A stretch of 64,000 nt of DNA from Neisseria sp. (GCF_030530745.1 NZ_JAUMUI010000009.1:1-64000); one strand, 5' to 3'. Shown: positions 44,189 to 54,545, counted from the stretch's first letter. A program made the numbers and translations. Notes: generated from the letters alone by a model not told the origin.

Positions 44189-46588
44189 ATGGCTAACAAA
44201 TCCCCGAAAAATCCCGAAAAAACCGCCGCCAAGCCGCGCACGCAAACCGCTGCCAAAGCAGGCAGGCCGTCTGAAACCAAGCTGCCGCGCCATCCCAAAG
44301 GCGTAACGCCCGGCAGCGCCAAGCGCAAGCGCCCGCCGCATATTGCCAACCTGATTAACGACACCTTATGGCTGTTTGCCCTGTTGGTTACCGTTTACGC
44401 CGCCCTGTCGCTGGCCAGCTTCACTATGGACGACCCCGCCTGGTCGCGCAGCGTGCCCGCCTCGGAACAGGTACGCAACCTCGGCGGCCTGTTCGGCGCG
44501 TATCTGGCCGATATCGGCTATTACCTGTTCGGGCTGTCGTTTTGGTGGCTGGTGATTGCCGGCTGCGTGTGGCTGTATAAAAACTTCCGCCCCCTCAAAA
44601 CGCCCGACAGCAAACCCTACAACCACAGAATTGCCGCCGCCGCGCTGGGCATTCTGCTGCTGTGCAGCCCGATTTTGGAAGTGTTCGCTTTCAAACCGCA
44701 ACTGGCCGACGCCCTGCCCGTCGGCGCGGGCGGCCTAATCGGTTCGTTTGCCGCCTCGGGCCTGAGCTGGCTGCTGGGCACTTCGGGCAGCCTGCTGATT
44801 ATGCTGGTGGTGGTATTGCTCGCCCTGTCGCTGCTGGCGCAAGTGTCGTGGCTCGACGTGCTCGAAAAAACCGGCGCCAAACTCGAGTGGATGTGGCTGA
44901 AACTGGTGCGCAAAGAAGACAAATACGTACGCGACCTGCCCGATGCCAAAACCACCCGCCGCATGGTGCGCGACGCCAAAAACATCACCGCCGAACCGGT
45001 AGAGCAGATCGAAGGCACCAGCAGCAACCGCAAAGTGGCCATCGCACCGCCGCCCGCCCCCGTTCAGACGGCCTTGTTCGACAGCAAAGGCGAAGCCGCC
45101 GAGCCGCCGCCCGCTGGCGAATACACCAAACCCTCGCTGCATCTGCTGCGCCTGCCGCAGGGCGAACCGCCTACCATCAACCCCGACAAACTTCAGCAAA
45201 CCGCCGAACGCATTGAAGCCAAGCTGGCCGAATTCGGCATCGGCGCACAAGTGGTCTCCGCCACCTCCGGCCCCGTTATCACGCGCTTTGAAATCGAACC
45301 CGCGCAAGGCGTGAAAGGCAGCCAGATTGTCAACCTTTCCAAAGACTTGGCCCGTTCGATGTCGTTGCAGGCCGTGCGTATCGTCGAAACCATCGCCGGC
45401 AAAAACACCATGGGTATCGAGCTGCCCAACGAGCGCCGCCAAGACGTGATGCTGAGCGAAATCCTCTCCTCACCCGTGTTCACCGACGCCAAATCCAAAC
45501 TCACCGTTGCGCTGGGCAAAGACATCGCCGGCATCCCTGTGGTGGGCGATTTGGCGAAAATGCCGCACCTGTTGGTGGGCGGCATGACCGGCTCGGGCAA
45601 ATCGGTGGGCGTGAACGCCATGATTCTGTCGATACTCTTCAAGGCCACGCCCGACGAAGTGCGCTTTATCATGATCGATCCGAAAATGCTCGAGCTGAGC
45701 ATCTACGAGGGTATCCCCCATCTGCTCTGCCCCGTGGTAACCGATATGCGTGAAGCCGGGCAGGCACTAAACTGGTGCGTGGCCGAAATGGAAAAACGCT
45801 ACCGCCTGCTCTCCCACGCAGGCGTGCGCAATATCGAAGGCTTCAACAAAAAAGCGGCCGAAGCCAAAGCCGCAGGCAAGCCGCTGCTCAACCCCTTCAG
45901 CCTCAACCCCGACGATCCCGAACCGCTGGAAACGCTGCCCATGATTGTGGTGGTGATTGATGAATTGGCCGACCTGATGATGACCGAGCGCAAATCCGTC
46001 GAACAGCAAATCGCCCGCCTGGCGCAAAAAGCCCGCGCGGCCGGCATCCATATGATTGTCGCCACCCAGCGCCCCAGCGTCGATGTGGTTACCGGCCTGA
46101 TTAAAGCCAACATCCCCACCCGCATGGCCTTCACCGTTCAGAGCAAAATCGACAGCCGCACCATTCTCGACCAAATGGGCGCCGACGAACTGCTCAAATA
46201 CGGCGATTCGCTGTTTCTGCAACCGGGCAACGCCGAGCCAACCCGCCTGCAAGGCGCGTTTGTGTCAGACGACGAAGTGCACCAAATCGTCGACCACGTC
46301 AAACGCCAGGCCCCGGCCAATTATGTCGAAGGGCTGCTCAGCGGCGAAGCCGCGCTGGAAACCACCAACATCGTCAACCCCAACGCCAACAGCGACGAAC
46401 TCTTCGACCAAGCCGTCGCCTTCGTGCTGGAAACCCGCAAAACCTCTATTTCGTCGCTGCAACGCCAACTGCGCGTGGGCTACAACCGCGCCGCCAACCT
46501 GATGCAGGCGCTGGAAGATGCCGGCATCGTTTCTCCCGCCGATGTGGGCGGCAGCCGTAAGATTCTGGCGCAGAAAGATAATCTTTAA
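44189..46588 (+). CDS. ftsK: DNA translocase FtsK
   Basis: Division protein of 799 residues that pumps DNA at the septum and aids dimer resolution. It has a basic N-terminus, four membrane helices (between about residues 55 and 235), a short linker, and the motor with Walker [16 protein letters not shown] and Walker [14 protein letters not shown]. The C-terminal gamma winged helix ([26 protein letters not shown]) reads polar DNA signals. I use ATG 44189 ([11 protein letters not shown]); the longer frame from 44141 begins in the promoter region. The linker is short compared with E. coli FtsK. Confidence 0.95.
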   Translation: MANKSPKNPEKTAAKPRTQTAAKAGRPSETKLPRHPKGVTPGSAKRKRPPHIANLINDTLWLFALLVTVYAALSLASFTMDDPAWSRSVPASEQVRNLGGLFGAYLADIGYYLFGLSFWWLVIAGCVWLYKNFRPLKTPDSKPYNHRIAAAALGILLLCSPILEVFAFKPQLADALPVGAGGLIGSFAASGLSWLLGTSGSLLIMLVVVLLALSLLAQVSWLDVLEKTGAKLEWMWLKLVRKEDKYVRDLPDAKTTRRMVRDAKNITAEPVEQIEGTSSNRKVAIAPPPAPVQTALFDSKGEAAEPPPAGEYTKPSLHLLRLPQGEPPTINPDKLQQTAERIEAKLAEFGIGAQVVSATSGPVITRFEIEPAQGVKGSQIVNLSKDLARSMSLQAVRIVETIAGKNTMGIELPNERRQDVMLSEILSSPVFTDAKSKLTVALGKDIAGIPVVGDLAKMPHLLVGGMTGSGKSVGVNAMILSILFKATPDEVRFIMIDPKMLELSIYEGIPHLLCPVVTDMREAGQALNWCVAEMEKRYRLLSHAGVRNIEGFNKKAAEAKAAGKPLLNPFSLNPDDPEPLETLPMIVVVIDELADLMMTERKSVEQQIARLAQKARAAGIHMIVATQRPSVDVVTGLIKANIPTRMAFTVQSKIDSRTILDQMGADELLKYGDSLFLQPGNAEPTRLQGAFVSDDEVHQIVDHVKRQAPANYVEGLLSGEAALETTNIVNPNANSDELFDQAVAFVLETRKTSISSLQRQLRVGYNRAANLMQALEDAGIVSPADVGGSRKILAQKDNL

Positions 46589-46613
46589 GGTTTTGATAGG
46601 ATTCCGGTATAAC

Positions 46614-46646
46614 AAGGCCGTCTGAAAATAGTTTTCAGACGGCCTT
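46614..46646. terminator. Inverted uptake-sequence pair after ftsK
   Basis: Fifteen-bp arms AAGGCCGTCTGAAAA and complement with a 3-nt loop, 25 nt after the ftsK stop. Confidence 0.82.
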
Positions 46647-46699
46647 AAGGTATTTTTGCAAAGGTCTTAACCTATATTGCCTTCACTATCTACCATATC

Positions 46700-46777
46700 C
46701 GTCATACTCGGGCTTGACCCGAGTATCTTGTTGTTCAAAAGAAATAACAGATACTCGGGTCAAGCCCGAGTATGACG
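46700..46777. repeat. Palindromic 78-bp repeat, copy 2
   Basis: The most symmetric copy: the arms CGTCATACTCGGGCTTGACC... and complement pair over almost 30 bases. It lies 8 nt beyond the ispD stop and could terminate that operon. Confidence 0.85.
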
Positions 46778-46784
46778 TAATTGT

Positions 46785-47522
46785 TTAGACGGCGCGCGTT
46801 TGAGATGCCGCTGCGGCAAACTTTTCCGCCAGCAGCAGGCGCACGATGTATTCGTCTTGCGGCAAGGTCAGTTTTAAGTTGCGGCTGTCGCCCTGCACCA
46901 GCAGGGGGCGGATGCCCAGCATTTCCACCGCCGAGGCTTCGTCGGTTACAGCACCGAGGTCGGGCACGGTCAAGGCGCATTGCAGCAGGGCGGCAGGAAA
47001 AAGCTGAGGGGTTTGCGCCTGCCACAAACCGCTGCGGGGCACGGTGGTTTCGATCAGGCCGTCTGAACCGCCGCGTTTGAGGGTGTCGGCCACGGGCACG
47101 GCGAGGATGCCGCCGTTGGGGTGGCTGCCGGCTAGGTCTATCAGGCGGCTGAGGGCATCTTGAGGCAAACAGCAGCGGGCGGCATCGTGCACAAGGATAT
47201 TGTCGCAGGGGGCGGCCAAGCCGCGTTCAAGCAGGGTGTTCACGCCGTTTCTTACGGTTTCGGCACGGCTGGCGCCGCCGCAATGCAGCAAAACGGTTTT
47301 GGCGGAGGCCGTCTGAAAACCTGCTGTTTCGGCGGGTTGGAAGGTGTGGTCGCCGGGAGCCAGCACCACGGCGGCGCAGGTGATTTGCGGGTGGGCGGTG
47401 AAGATGTCGAGGGTGTGCTGCAACACGGTTTTGCCGTGGATTTCAACATATTGCTTGGGCTTGCCTGCGCCGAAGCGTTCTCCTGTGCCGGCGGCGGGGA
47501 TTAAGGCGATGTTGCGTTTCAC
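46785..47522 (-). CDS. ispD: 2-C-methyl-D-erythritol 4-phosphate cytidylyltransferase
   Basis: Makes CDP-methylerythritol in the non-mevalonate isoprenoid pathway. It has 245 residues. The nucleotide-binding start is ALIPAAGTGERFGAGKPKQYVEI, with VHDAARCCL and TVPRSGLWQAQTPQ further on. The start is a GTG at 47522, overlapping the dnaQ stop (GTGA); a longer frame to 47549 exists. It is coupled to dnaQ. An uptake sequence is embedded near 47312. Confidence 0.94.
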   Translation of the reverse strand: MKRNIALIPAAGTGERFGAGKPKQYVEIHGKTVLQHTLDIFTAHPQITCAAVVLAPGDHTFQPAETAGFQTASAKTVLLHCGGASRAETVRNGVNTLLERGLAAPCDNILVHDAARCCLPQDALSRLIDLAGSHPNGGILAVPVADTLKRGGSDGLIETTVPRSGLWQAQTPQLFPAALLQCALTVPDLGAVTDEASAVEMLGIRPLLVQGDSRNLKLTLPQDEYIVRLLLAEKFAAAASQTRAV

Positions 47523-48235
47523 GCGCCCGCCTCCGTGCGCCACACGCATTTGCCTTCGGTGATTTTGTCGAGCGTGTCGAGATAGGCTTCGTGTGCAGCC
47601 AGTTCGGCTTCATCGGCACCCAGCACTTTCAGGTGCGCCGGGCGTTGGATTTTGGCGGCTGCATAGCTGCCGTCGGCTTCTCCCCTGTGATCGGCCATCA
47701 GATCGAACTGGCCGCGCGTCATGGCGAGATATACTTCGCCGAGCAGTTCGCAGTCGATCAGGGCGCCGTGGAACACGCGTTTGCTTCGGTCAACGTCGAA
47801 GCGCGTGCATAAGGCGTCGAGGCTGGATTTCTGGCCGGGAAACATTTCCCGTGCCATGCTGAGGGTGTCGGTTACCTTGCAGCCCAACTCTTCTATTGTT
47901 GGCAGCCCCATGCGGCCGAACTCCATATCGAGAAAGCCGACATCGAACTTGGCGTTGTGAATGATGAGTTCGGCACCACGCAGAAAGTCGGCAATTTTCT
48001 GCCCCACCTGCTCGAACTTGGGGGCGTTTTTTTCCTCCAAAACAGCCAAGGTGATGCCGTGGACGGCGGCGGCTTCGTCGGGAATATCGCGGTCGGGGTG
48101 GATATAAAGGTGCAGTGTGTTGCTGGTTAACCGGCGGTTAACCATTTCCAACCCGGCAAATTCGACCATACGGTCGCCGCTGTTGGGGTAAAGGCCGGTG
48201 GTTTCGGTGTCGAGGATAATCTGGCGGGTGTTCAT
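47519..48235 (-). CDS. dnaQ: DNA polymerase III epsilon subunit (proofreading exonuclease)
   Basis: 3'-5' exonuclease of the replicase core, 238 residues. Exo I is LDTETTGLY, Exo II is HNAKFDVGFLDMEF and Exo III epsilon is FHGALIDCELL. The C-terminal part should bind the alpha subunit. The start is ATG 48235 (MNTRQIILDTETTG). Its stop overlaps the ispD start by 4 nt, so the two genes share a transcript. Confidence 0.95.
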   Translation of the reverse strand: MNTRQIILDTETTGLYPNSGDRMVEFAGLEMVNRRLTSNTLHLYIHPDRDIPDEAAAVHGITLAVLEEKNAPKFEQVGQKIADFLRGAELIIHNAKFDVGFLDMEFGRMGLPTIEELGCKVTDTLSMAREMFPGQKSSLDALCTRFDVDRSKRVFHGALIDCELLGEVYLAMTRGQFDLMADHRGEADGSYAAAKIQRPAHLKVLGADEAELAAHEAYLDTLDKITEGKCVWRTEAGA

Positions 48236-48310
48236 AACGCTTGCTGTTGAAAAGGTTGCCGCATCATACTAAAAGCGGCGGGGAAAGTAAAAACGGCTGT
48301 GGGGCTGATC

Positions 48311-48348
48311 AAGGCCGTCTGAAAAGCAGTTTAGGTTTTTCAGACGGC
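48311..48348. terminator. Inverted uptake-sequence pair after truA
   Basis: Arms AAGGCCGTCTGAAAA and TTTTCAGACGGC with an 11-nt loop, between truA and dnaQ on the same strand. Confidence 0.7.
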
Positions 48349-48373
48349 ATTAAATGTCATTAACTTCAATGAT

Positions 48374-49210
48374 TTACCACAACCACTCAGGCACAGGCGG
48401 GGTGGCTATGCCCCATTCGGGCGGATAGTCCACCCCCGTCAGATAAAGGCCGTCGGGCATCAGCGTGGGCGGAGCATGTTTGCGGCTGCGCTCCGCCATC
48501 AAATCGGCAAACCCCTGCACGCTGAGGCGGCCGTCGCCCACATACACCAGCGCGCCCATGATGTTGCGCACCATATGGTGCAGAAAGGCGTTACCGTGCA
48601 AATCGAGCTTCATCAATTCGGGCGTGCCGCTCAAGGTGGCGCTATACAGGGTTTTCACAGGGGATTTCGCCTGGCATTCGGCCGCGCGGAAACTGGAAAA
48701 GTCATGTTCGCCCACCAGCATGGCCGCAGCCTGCCGCATTTTTTCCATATCCAGCGGCCTGCATACCCAACCTACCCTGCCAGCCAGCAGGGGGTTGCGT
48801 ACCGATGCCGACAGCAACACATAACGGTAGCGGCGGCCGAATGCGTCGAAACGGGCGTGAAAGCGCGGGTCAACAGGTTGTGCATGCCAAACGGCCACTT
48901 CTTTGGGCAGATGTGTGTTCACCCCCCGCACCCACGCCTGCGCGGGGCGCCCGGCCGTGGTGTCGAAATGCACCACTTGCGCGGCCGCGTGCACGCCGGC
49001 ATCGGTCCGCCCCGCCACCACGGTGCGGATGCGCTCGCCTGCAATCTGCCCGAGAGCGTATTCGAGCGCGTCCTGCACCGTAACCAAGCCGTCGGCCTGT
49101 TTCTGCTTCTGCCAGCCGTGGAAACTTTTTCCGTTATAGGCAAGCATCAATGCCCAGCGCTGCGTTCCGGCTGAAGGCGGCGGGCTGGAAAGTTCGGTAT
49201 CGGCTGGCAT
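48374..49210 (-). CDS. truA: tRNA pseudouridine synthase A
   Basis: Converts uridines 38-40 in the tRNA anticodon arm to pseudouridine. It has 278 residues. The catalytic Asp is in [30 protein letters not shown] and [17 protein letters not shown] are conserved. I choose ATG 49210 with GGAG 5 nt upstream; the frame to 49270 is an extension. It has a Pro/Ser-rich tail at the N-terminus ([15 protein letters not shown]). Confidence 0.95.
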   Translation of the reverse strand: MPADTELSSPPPSAGTQRWALMLAYNGKSFHGWQKQKQADGLVTVQDALEYALGQIAGERIRTVVAGRTDAGVHAAAQVVHFDTTAGRPAQAWVRGVNTHLPKEVAVWHAQPVDPRFHARFDAFGRRYRYVLLSASVRNPLLAGRVGWVCRPLDMEKMRQAAAMLVGEHDFSSFRAAECQAKSPVKTLYSATLSGTPELMKLDLHGNAFLHHMVRNIMGALVYVGDGRLSVQGFADLMAERSRKHAPPTLMPDGLYLTGVDYPPEWGIATPPVPEWLW

Positions 49211-49457
49211 GGTGGCTCCGGCGGTAGTGTAAAAATATGTTGAAAACAAAAGCGCACAATTATAAGCCAATTCACATCGCCAAACTTATTCCGCCACCCC
49301 AAAACCCGCCCAATCTATTGAAAATATAAAATAAAAGTGCAAAAAGCAGCAGATACCGCCTTTGACAAACTTTAACCTATCGCCTAATATCCGCCCGTGC
49401 GGGGCCGCCTCCCGCCCATCTGAAATATTAACCGAAAGAAGAAAGAAGAATAGATTT

Positions 49458-50696
49458 ATGGAATGGGTTTTTAACAGTTATTACACACTGATTGCCGCCG
49501 CCGTTGTGCTGCTGGTAGGCAAAATTAAGTTTTTACAGGATTTCAATATTCCCGAGCCGGTAGCAGGCGGCTTGGTGGCTGCAATGGTTCTGTATGCGCT
49601 GCACGCCATCTACGGCGTAAGCTTCAAATTCGAGAAGCCGCTGCAGGATGCGTTTATGCTGATTTTCTTCACCTCTATCGGCCTGAGTGCCGACTTTTCG
49701 CGCTTGAGAGCGGGCGGCTTCCCGCTGGTGATATTCACCGCCATTGTCGGCTCTTTTATTTTGGTTCAAAACGCTGTCGGCGTCGGCCTGGCCGGCCTGT
49801 TCGGCCTCGACCCGCTGCTCGGTCTGATTACCGGATCGGTTACCTTAACGGGCGGCCACGGTACGGCAGGCGCATGGGGGCCGGATTTCGAGAAAAACTT
49901 CGGCTTGACCGGCGCAACCGGCTTAGGCATGGCTGCCGCTACGTTCGGCTTGGTTGCCGGCGGCCTGATCGGCGGCCCGGTTGCCCGCCGCCTGATCAAC
50001 AAAATGGGGCGCAAACCGTTAGACGAAGCCGCCGTTAAAGCCCAAGCCGCCGTTTACGACGACGACGATCCCGGCAAAAGCACCGACGATTTGTTCGAAC
50101 ACCCCGAACAAACCCGCCTGATTACCGCCAATTCGGCCGTAGAAACGCTGGCAATGTTTGCCGCCTGTCTGGCCTTCGCCGAAATCATGGACGGCTTCGA
50201 CAGCGAATACCTCAAACCGTTTTATCTCGACCTGCCCAAATTCGTGTGGGCGCTGTTCGGCGGTGTGATTCTGCGCAACATTTTAACCATCGTTTTCAAA
50301 TTCAATATGTTCGACCGTGCCATCGACGTATTCGGCAACGCTTCGCTGTCGCTGTTTCTGGCCATGGCGCTGCTCAACCTGAAACTGTGGGAGCTTACCG
50401 GCCTGGCAGGCCCCGTAACCGTCATTCTGCTGGCTCAGGCTTTGGTGATGATGCTTTACGCCACCTTCGTAACCTATGTTTTGATGGGCCGCAATTATGA
50501 TGCCGCCGTACTGGCGGCAGGCCATTGCGGTTTCGGAATGGGAGCCACGCCTACCGCCGTTGCCAATATGCAGTCGGTAACCGAACGTTTCGGCCCCTCG
50601 CACAAAGCCTTTTTGATTGTTCCGATGGTGGGTGCATTTTTCGTCGACTTCATCAACGTTTTCATCCTCACCGGTTTTGTAAACTTCCTCAAATAA
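49458..50696 (+). CDS. gltS: Sodium/glutamate symporter
   Basis: Inner-membrane transporter of 412 residues that takes up glutamate with sodium. It has about ten helices and the ESS-family blocks GLITGSVTLTGGHGTAGAWGP and GHCGFGMGATPTAVANMQSV. The ATG at 49458 fits; the longer frame from 49362 is not needed. The gene stands alone, with a strong terminator behind it. Confidence 0.93.
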   Translation: MEWVFNSYYTLIAAAVVLLVGKIKFLQDFNIPEPVAGGLVAAMVLYALHAIYGVSFKFEKPLQDAFMLIFFTSIGLSADFSRLRAGGFPLVIFTAIVGSFILVQNAVGVGLAGLFGLDPLLGLITGSVTLTGGHGTAGAWGPDFEKNFGLTGATGLGMAAATFGLVAGGLIGGPVARRLINKMGRKPLDEAAVKAQAAVYDDDDPGKSTDDLFEHPEQTRLITANSAVETLAMFAACLAFAEIMDGFDSEYLKPFYLDLPKFVWALFGGVILRNILTIVFKFNMFDRAIDVFGNASLSLFLAMALLNLKLWELTGLAGPVTVILLAQALVMMLYATFVTYVLMGRNYDAAVLAAGHCGFGMGATPTAVANMQSVTERFGPSHKAFLIVPMVGAFFVDFINVFILTGFVNFLK

Positions 50697-50711
50697 ACCG
50701 CAAGCAAACTA

Positions 50712-50750
50712 AAAAGCATCTGCAGCACCTTACCCGTTGCAGATGCTTTT
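50712..50750. terminator. Intrinsic terminator after gltS
   Basis: AAAAGCATCTGCA and TGCAGATGCTTTT form a 13-bp stem with a 13-nt loop, ending in T4, 15 nt after the stop. Confidence 0.9.
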
Positions 50751-50792
50751 GTTATGATGCCGTCTGAAACCATTTTTTACAAAGGCCGTACC

Positions 50793-51812
50793 ATGTATAA
50801 AAAGCTGATTACTTTTTCCCTGATTGCCGCCGCTCTGGCAGCCTGCGGCGAGAGCGGCACCAAACAGGAAAATACCCCGCTGGCCTGCGACAGCCCTGCC
50901 GTGCTTCAAAACGTGCGCACCAACATCCAAGAAATCATCAAACAGGAAGCGCAGCGTTTCGCCCGCAACGACACCCGCCGGTTTATCGATGCCGATAAAA
51001 TCATTGCCGCCTCCACCCAGCTCAACATACAGCTCGACGGTTCCGCCGAAGAAAACCAAAACGGCCGCCCCGTATGCAAAGCCAACCTGAGCATACAGAT
51101 TCCCGCCGACATCCTGAACATTGCCCAAACCAACAGCCCGCTGGTTTACGGCGCCAACAGCAACATCACCCAACTGATTCAGGAACGCATCACCGGCAGC
51201 ACCCTCACCTACGACAAAGGCCTGTTTACCCGCCCGCTGCATTACACCACCGCAGAAACCGACGGGCAAACCACCGTTAATTATGAAGACAACGCCATCA
51301 CCGTAACCGCCCAAAACATCACCAGCGCGCTGCTGCCCTACGGCGTAAAAAGCATCCTGATGATTGACGGACAACCCGTCAGGCTTGAAGAAGCCTTGAA
51401 TGCCGGTTCGCAAGCCTTCCCCGAACCGCCGCAAGCCGACCCCTTGGACATACTCGACAACAACGCCGCCAGCAGCACTTTCGGCGAAGAAAGCGTGAGC
51501 GCGCCCGAAACCCTGACACCGGAACCGCCCCGCAGTGAAATCACATTCTCGGCAGGCGAACTGGAGCAGGCGAAGAACAACAGCCAATCTGCCGACCGCG
51601 AAATCAACATGGTGTGGAACAGCCTCGATCAAACCGTTCAGCAAGGGCTGGTCGATGACCAGCGCAGCTGGATACAAAGCAAAAGCACCAACTGCCGCAA
51701 AGCCGCCGCCCAAGCCGAAAGCAGCCTGCAGGCCGAATACCTGCGCCTGCAATGCGAAACGCGCATGACCCGCGAACGCAGCCAATACCTGCGCAGTTAT
51801 ACGATTAACTAA
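50793..51812 (+). CDS. Lipoprotein with C-terminal LprI/DUF1311-like domain
   Basis: A 339-residue lipoprotein with lipobox LAAC (Cys18) in MYKKLITFSLIAAALAAC. A large N-terminal domain of unknown type follows. After a Pro/Glu-rich linker (about 210-245), the last 80 residues (NMVWNSLDQTVQQGLVDDQRSWIQSKSTNCRKAA) resemble the LprI/DUF1311 domain, which in some proteins inhibits lysozyme. The ATG at 50793 begins the signal. It is probably exposed at the outer membrane or in the periplasm. Lysozyme inhibition is only a family-level guess. Confidence 0.78.
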   Translation: MYKKLITFSLIAAALAACGESGTKQENTPLACDSPAVLQNVRTNIQEIIKQEAQRFARNDTRRFIDADKIIAASTQLNIQLDGSAEENQNGRPVCKANLSIQIPADILNIAQTNSPLVYGANSNITQLIQERITGSTLTYDKGLFTRPLHYTTAETDGQTTVNYEDNAITVTAQNITSALLPYGVKSILMIDGQPVRLEEALNAGSQAFPEPPQADPLDILDNNAASSTFGEESVSAPETLTPEPPRSEITFSAGELEQAKNNSQSADREINMVWNSLDQTVQQGLVDDQRSWIQSKSTNCRKAAAQAESSLQAEYLRLQCETRMTRERSQYLRSYTIN

Positions 51813-51840
51813 GCCGCAGGTTCCATGCTTGAAAACAACA

Positions 51841-51872
51841 CAGGCCGTCTGAAAACGTTTTCAGACGGCCTG
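51841..51872. terminator. Inverted uptake-sequence pair between convergent genes
   Basis: A 16-bp perfect palindrome, CAGGCCGTCTGAAAAC and complement, with no loop bases. It lies between the lipoprotein gene and the symporter gene, which converge. Confidence 0.82.
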
Positions 51873-51905
51873 TATTGTTTTATTACCGGACGGTTGCGGT
51901 TTGGT

Positions 51906-53375
51906 TTACCAATAACCCAACACCTTCCACCAAATCCCGCCGATTACCACAAAAATCAGCAGATTAACCACGCTCATCACAAAACCGGCTTTCCACCATT
52001 CGGCCAGCGTGGTGTAACCCGAGCCGAAAATCACCGGCGATGTGCCCGTGGCGTAGTGGGTAAGCGTCATCATGATGCTGGAAGCGGCGGCCATAATCAG
52101 CGCAAACAACATCGGCGGTGCGCCCAACGACAGGCCGGCGGCATAAAAGGCGCCGAGCATGGCGGTAATATGGGCGGTGGTGCTGGCAAACATATAGTGG
52201 GCATACATATAGGCCAGCACCAGCAACGCCGATGCGCCCGCCCAGCCTAATCCCAAGTGTTCGATACCGCTTTCAAGCACGCCGGAGAACCAGGTAATCA
52301 GACCGAGTTTGTTTAAGAAAGTGGCCATCATCACCAGCGCGGCAAACCAGGTAACCGTGTCCCACGCGCTTTTTTCCTTCAACACGTCGTCCCAAGTGAG
52401 CACGCCCGAGAGCAACAGCAGGCTCAAGCCGATAAAGGCGGTAGTGGTGGCGTCAACGGCAAAGGCTTTGCCGAAAATCATCGCCGGAACACCCGCCCAT
52501 AAAATCAACAGCACGGCAAAAATCGCCAGCATGATTTTTTCGCCGCGGTTCATCGGCCCCTGCTCGGCCAGTTTTTCTTTGGCAAACTGCGCCGCATTGG
52601 GCGTTTCTTTGATTTCGGGCGGGTAGATGAAATAGAGCACCAGCGGCATCAGCACCAGCGCGGCCAAACCCGGCAGCAGCATCGCCAGCGCCCAAGTGCC
52701 CCAGCTTAAATGGATATCAGAATTGGTGGCTTTGGCAATAATATCCACCACCAGCGGGTTAGGCGCAGTAGCGGTGATAAACATCGCCGAAGTAATCGGG
52801 TTGCTGTGGTAGTTCACCAGCGCCAGATATTTGCCGATGCGCCCCTGCGTGCCTTTTTCCGGATCGGAATCGTAACTTGAGGCAATCGCCTTCATCACCG
52901 GGTGGATGATGCCGCCGCCGCGCGCGGTGTTGCTCGGCGTAACCGGTGCCAGCAGCAGCTCGGAAAGCGCCAAACTGTAGCCGATGCCCATGGTTTTTTT
53001 GCCGAACAGCGAAATAAAATAATAGCCGATGCGTGCACCCAAGCCGGTTTTGAGAATGCCGCGCGAAATCATAATCGCCACGCCGATCAACCAGATCAGC
53101 GGGTTGGCAAAGCTGCTCAATGCGTCTTTAATTGCATCGGCGGGCTTCTCGGCGGTTACGCCGGTCAGCGCCACCAGCATAATCGCCACCATGGAAAGCG
53201 CGCCGATCGGCATGGCTTTGCCGATAATCGCCGCAATCACGCCCACAAACATCGCCAGCAGATGCCAAGCCTGCGGCGTAACACCTTCGGGCACGGGCAC
53301 CACAAACCAAATCAACAGCGCCAAGCCCACCGCAATCGCAGCAGGCAGCGGTTTGAAGCCGAGTTTATCGTTCAT
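51906..53375 (-). CDS. DASS-family anion (dicarboxylate/citrate-type) symporter
   Basis: A 489-residue inner-membrane carrier of the divalent-anion:sodium family (CitT, TtdT, SdcS). It has about 12 helices. Family blocks are LLLAPVTPSNTARGGGIIHPVMKAIA, with the SNT motif, and the second repeat MFASTTAHITAMLGAF and LTHYATGTSPVIFGSGY. The substrate (citrate, succinate, tartrate or malate) cannot be told from sequence. It stands alone between two uptake-sequence terminators. Confidence 0.88.
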   Translation of the reverse strand: MNDKLGFKPLPAAIAVGLALLIWFVVPVPEGVTPQAWHLLAMFVGVIAAIIGKAMPIGALSMVAIMLVALTGVTAEKPADAIKDALSSFANPLIWLIGVAIMISRGILKTGLGARIGYYFISLFGKKTMGIGYSLALSELLLAPVTPSNTARGGGIIHPVMKAIASSYDSDPEKGTQGRIGKYLALVNYHSNPITSAMFITATAPNPLVVDIIAKATNSDIHLSWGTWALAMLLPGLAALVLMPLVLYFIYPPEIKETPNAAQFAKEKLAEQGPMNRGEKIMLAIFAVLLILWAGVPAMIFGKAFAVDATTTAFIGLSLLLLSGVLTWDDVLKEKSAWDTVTWFAALVMMATFLNKLGLITWFSGVLESGIEHLGLGWAGASALLVLAYMYAHYMFASTTAHITAMLGAFYAAGLSLGAPPMLFALIMAAASSIMMTLTHYATGTSPVIFGSGYTTLAEWWKAGFVMSVVNLLIFVVIGGIWWKVLGYW

Positions 53376-53501
53376 CGCTTGTTCCTTATTAATGCAGGTA
53401 AAAAAGACTTAACATAGAAATATTAGCACTATTCGCTTAATTTTAATTGATTATACACAAATTATATCAAAAAATATTCTTTTAAAATATTTTATAATAC
53501 C

Positions 53502-53530
53502 AAGGCCGTCTGAAACTTTCAGACGGCCTT
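53502..53530. terminator. Inverted uptake-sequence pair after mtnN
   Basis: Fourteen-bp arms with a 1-nt loop, 18 nt beyond the mtnN stop. Confidence 0.8.
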
Positions 53531-53548
53531 TTATGTATATGAATATAT

Positions 53549-54262
53549 TTACAAACCGCTAACAATGCCCATCACCATACGGGCAGAATTAACCGATGCC
53601 GTTTGCAAAAATTCGTCGAAACTGATGTCGGCTTTTTCATCGGCCGCATCCGACACCGCGCGCACCACCACAAACGGCACTTCCAGTTGGAAACAGGTTT
53701 GTGCAATGGCCGCCGCTTCCATTTCCACCGCCTGCACGCCCGCAAAATTCCGGCGGATAAACGCCGTTTTTTCGCTGCTGTGCACAAACTGGTCGCCGCT
53801 CACGATTAAACCGCGATACACCGCCGCCCCCTCAAACGCCGCAGCCGCCGCAACGGCCGCCTCCGCCAAAGCCGCATCGCTCTCGAAAACGGCGGGCAGC
53901 TGCGGAACCTGCCCCAAGGCGTAGCCGAAAGCGGTAACGTCCACATCATGATGCGCCACCTGCGTGCCGATAACCACATCACCCACTTTCAAGCCCGCGC
54001 CGATACCGCCCGCACTACCGGTGTTGATCACGCAGCCGGGCGAAAAATGCCCGGCCACCAGCGCCGTAACCGCCGCCGCATTGGTCTTGCCGATGCCGCT
54101 CAACGCCAGCACCGTCTTTTTGCCGCCCAGCGTGCCGCGGTGAACCGTAAACCTGCCGAACGTTTCGGTAACAGCCTTCTCCATGCTGTTTTTCAACAGC
54201 TCGATTTCCTGCTCCATCGCACCGATAACCGCCACAGTGTTGCATACTTGTTTTTCAGACAT
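53549..54262 (-). CDS. mtnN: 5'-Methylthioadenosine/S-adenosylhomocysteine nucleosidase
   Basis: Cleaves MTA and SAH, a step of methionine salvage and of autoinducer-2 production. It has 237 residues. AVIGAMEQEIELLK contains the first catalytic Glu; VEMEAAAIAQ binds substrate, and the catalytic Asp lies in AVSDAADEKADISFDEF. The start is ATG 54262 with GAAAGAGAAG ahead; the frame to 54277 begins with TTG. It is separated from pilU by a MITE-like copy. Confidence 0.95.
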   Translation of the reverse strand: MSEKQVCNTVAVIGAMEQEIELLKNSMEKAVTETFGRFTVHRGTLGGKKTVLALSGIGKTNAAAVTALVAGHFSPGCVINTGSAGGIGAGLKVGDVVIGTQVAHHDVDVTAFGYALGQVPQLPAVFESDAALAEAAVAAAAAFEGAAVYRGLIVSGDQFVHSSEKTAFIRRNFAGVQAVEMEAAAIAQTCFQLEVPFVVVRAVSDAADEKADISFDEFLQTASVNSARMVMGIVSGL

Positions 54263-54378
54263 TTTCTTCTCTTTCAAAGGGATAAGGCAGCGAATTATAC
54301 CGACGAATACCGCACGGCACTACTGCGCCGGTTACCCGCTTCATGCCGTCTGAAATTTGCTATAATTACGAAATTTAA

Positions 54379-54545
54379 CAGGGCGTGTCGTCGACAGGTT
54401 TGTGAAGCGGTTTTTTTTTGAGGGAAAATCCGCAGATGCAAGGCAAAAAGCACAGCAAGATTGGACATCTTGCGAGCATTTTTAACGCCGCAGGTGCGGA
54501 TTTTAACCAAAAATACCGCCGCAATGCCGTCGACGGCACGCCCTA
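54379..54545. mobile_element. MITE-like element, copy 3 (shortened)
   Basis: A 167-bp copy with ends GGGCGTGTCGTCGACAGG and, inverted, GGGCGTGCCGTCGACGGC, bounded by CA and TA. The core ATGCAAGGCAAAAAGC is present, but the CTTCGCAAGTCCGCTACGCT block is deleted. It fills the gap between divergent mtnN and pilU, and so may carry or disturb the pilU promoter. Confidence 0.72.

Noticed and set aside
45200-46600. Several open frames antisense to ftsK
   Set aside because: These are codon-position shadows of a highly conserved motor domain.
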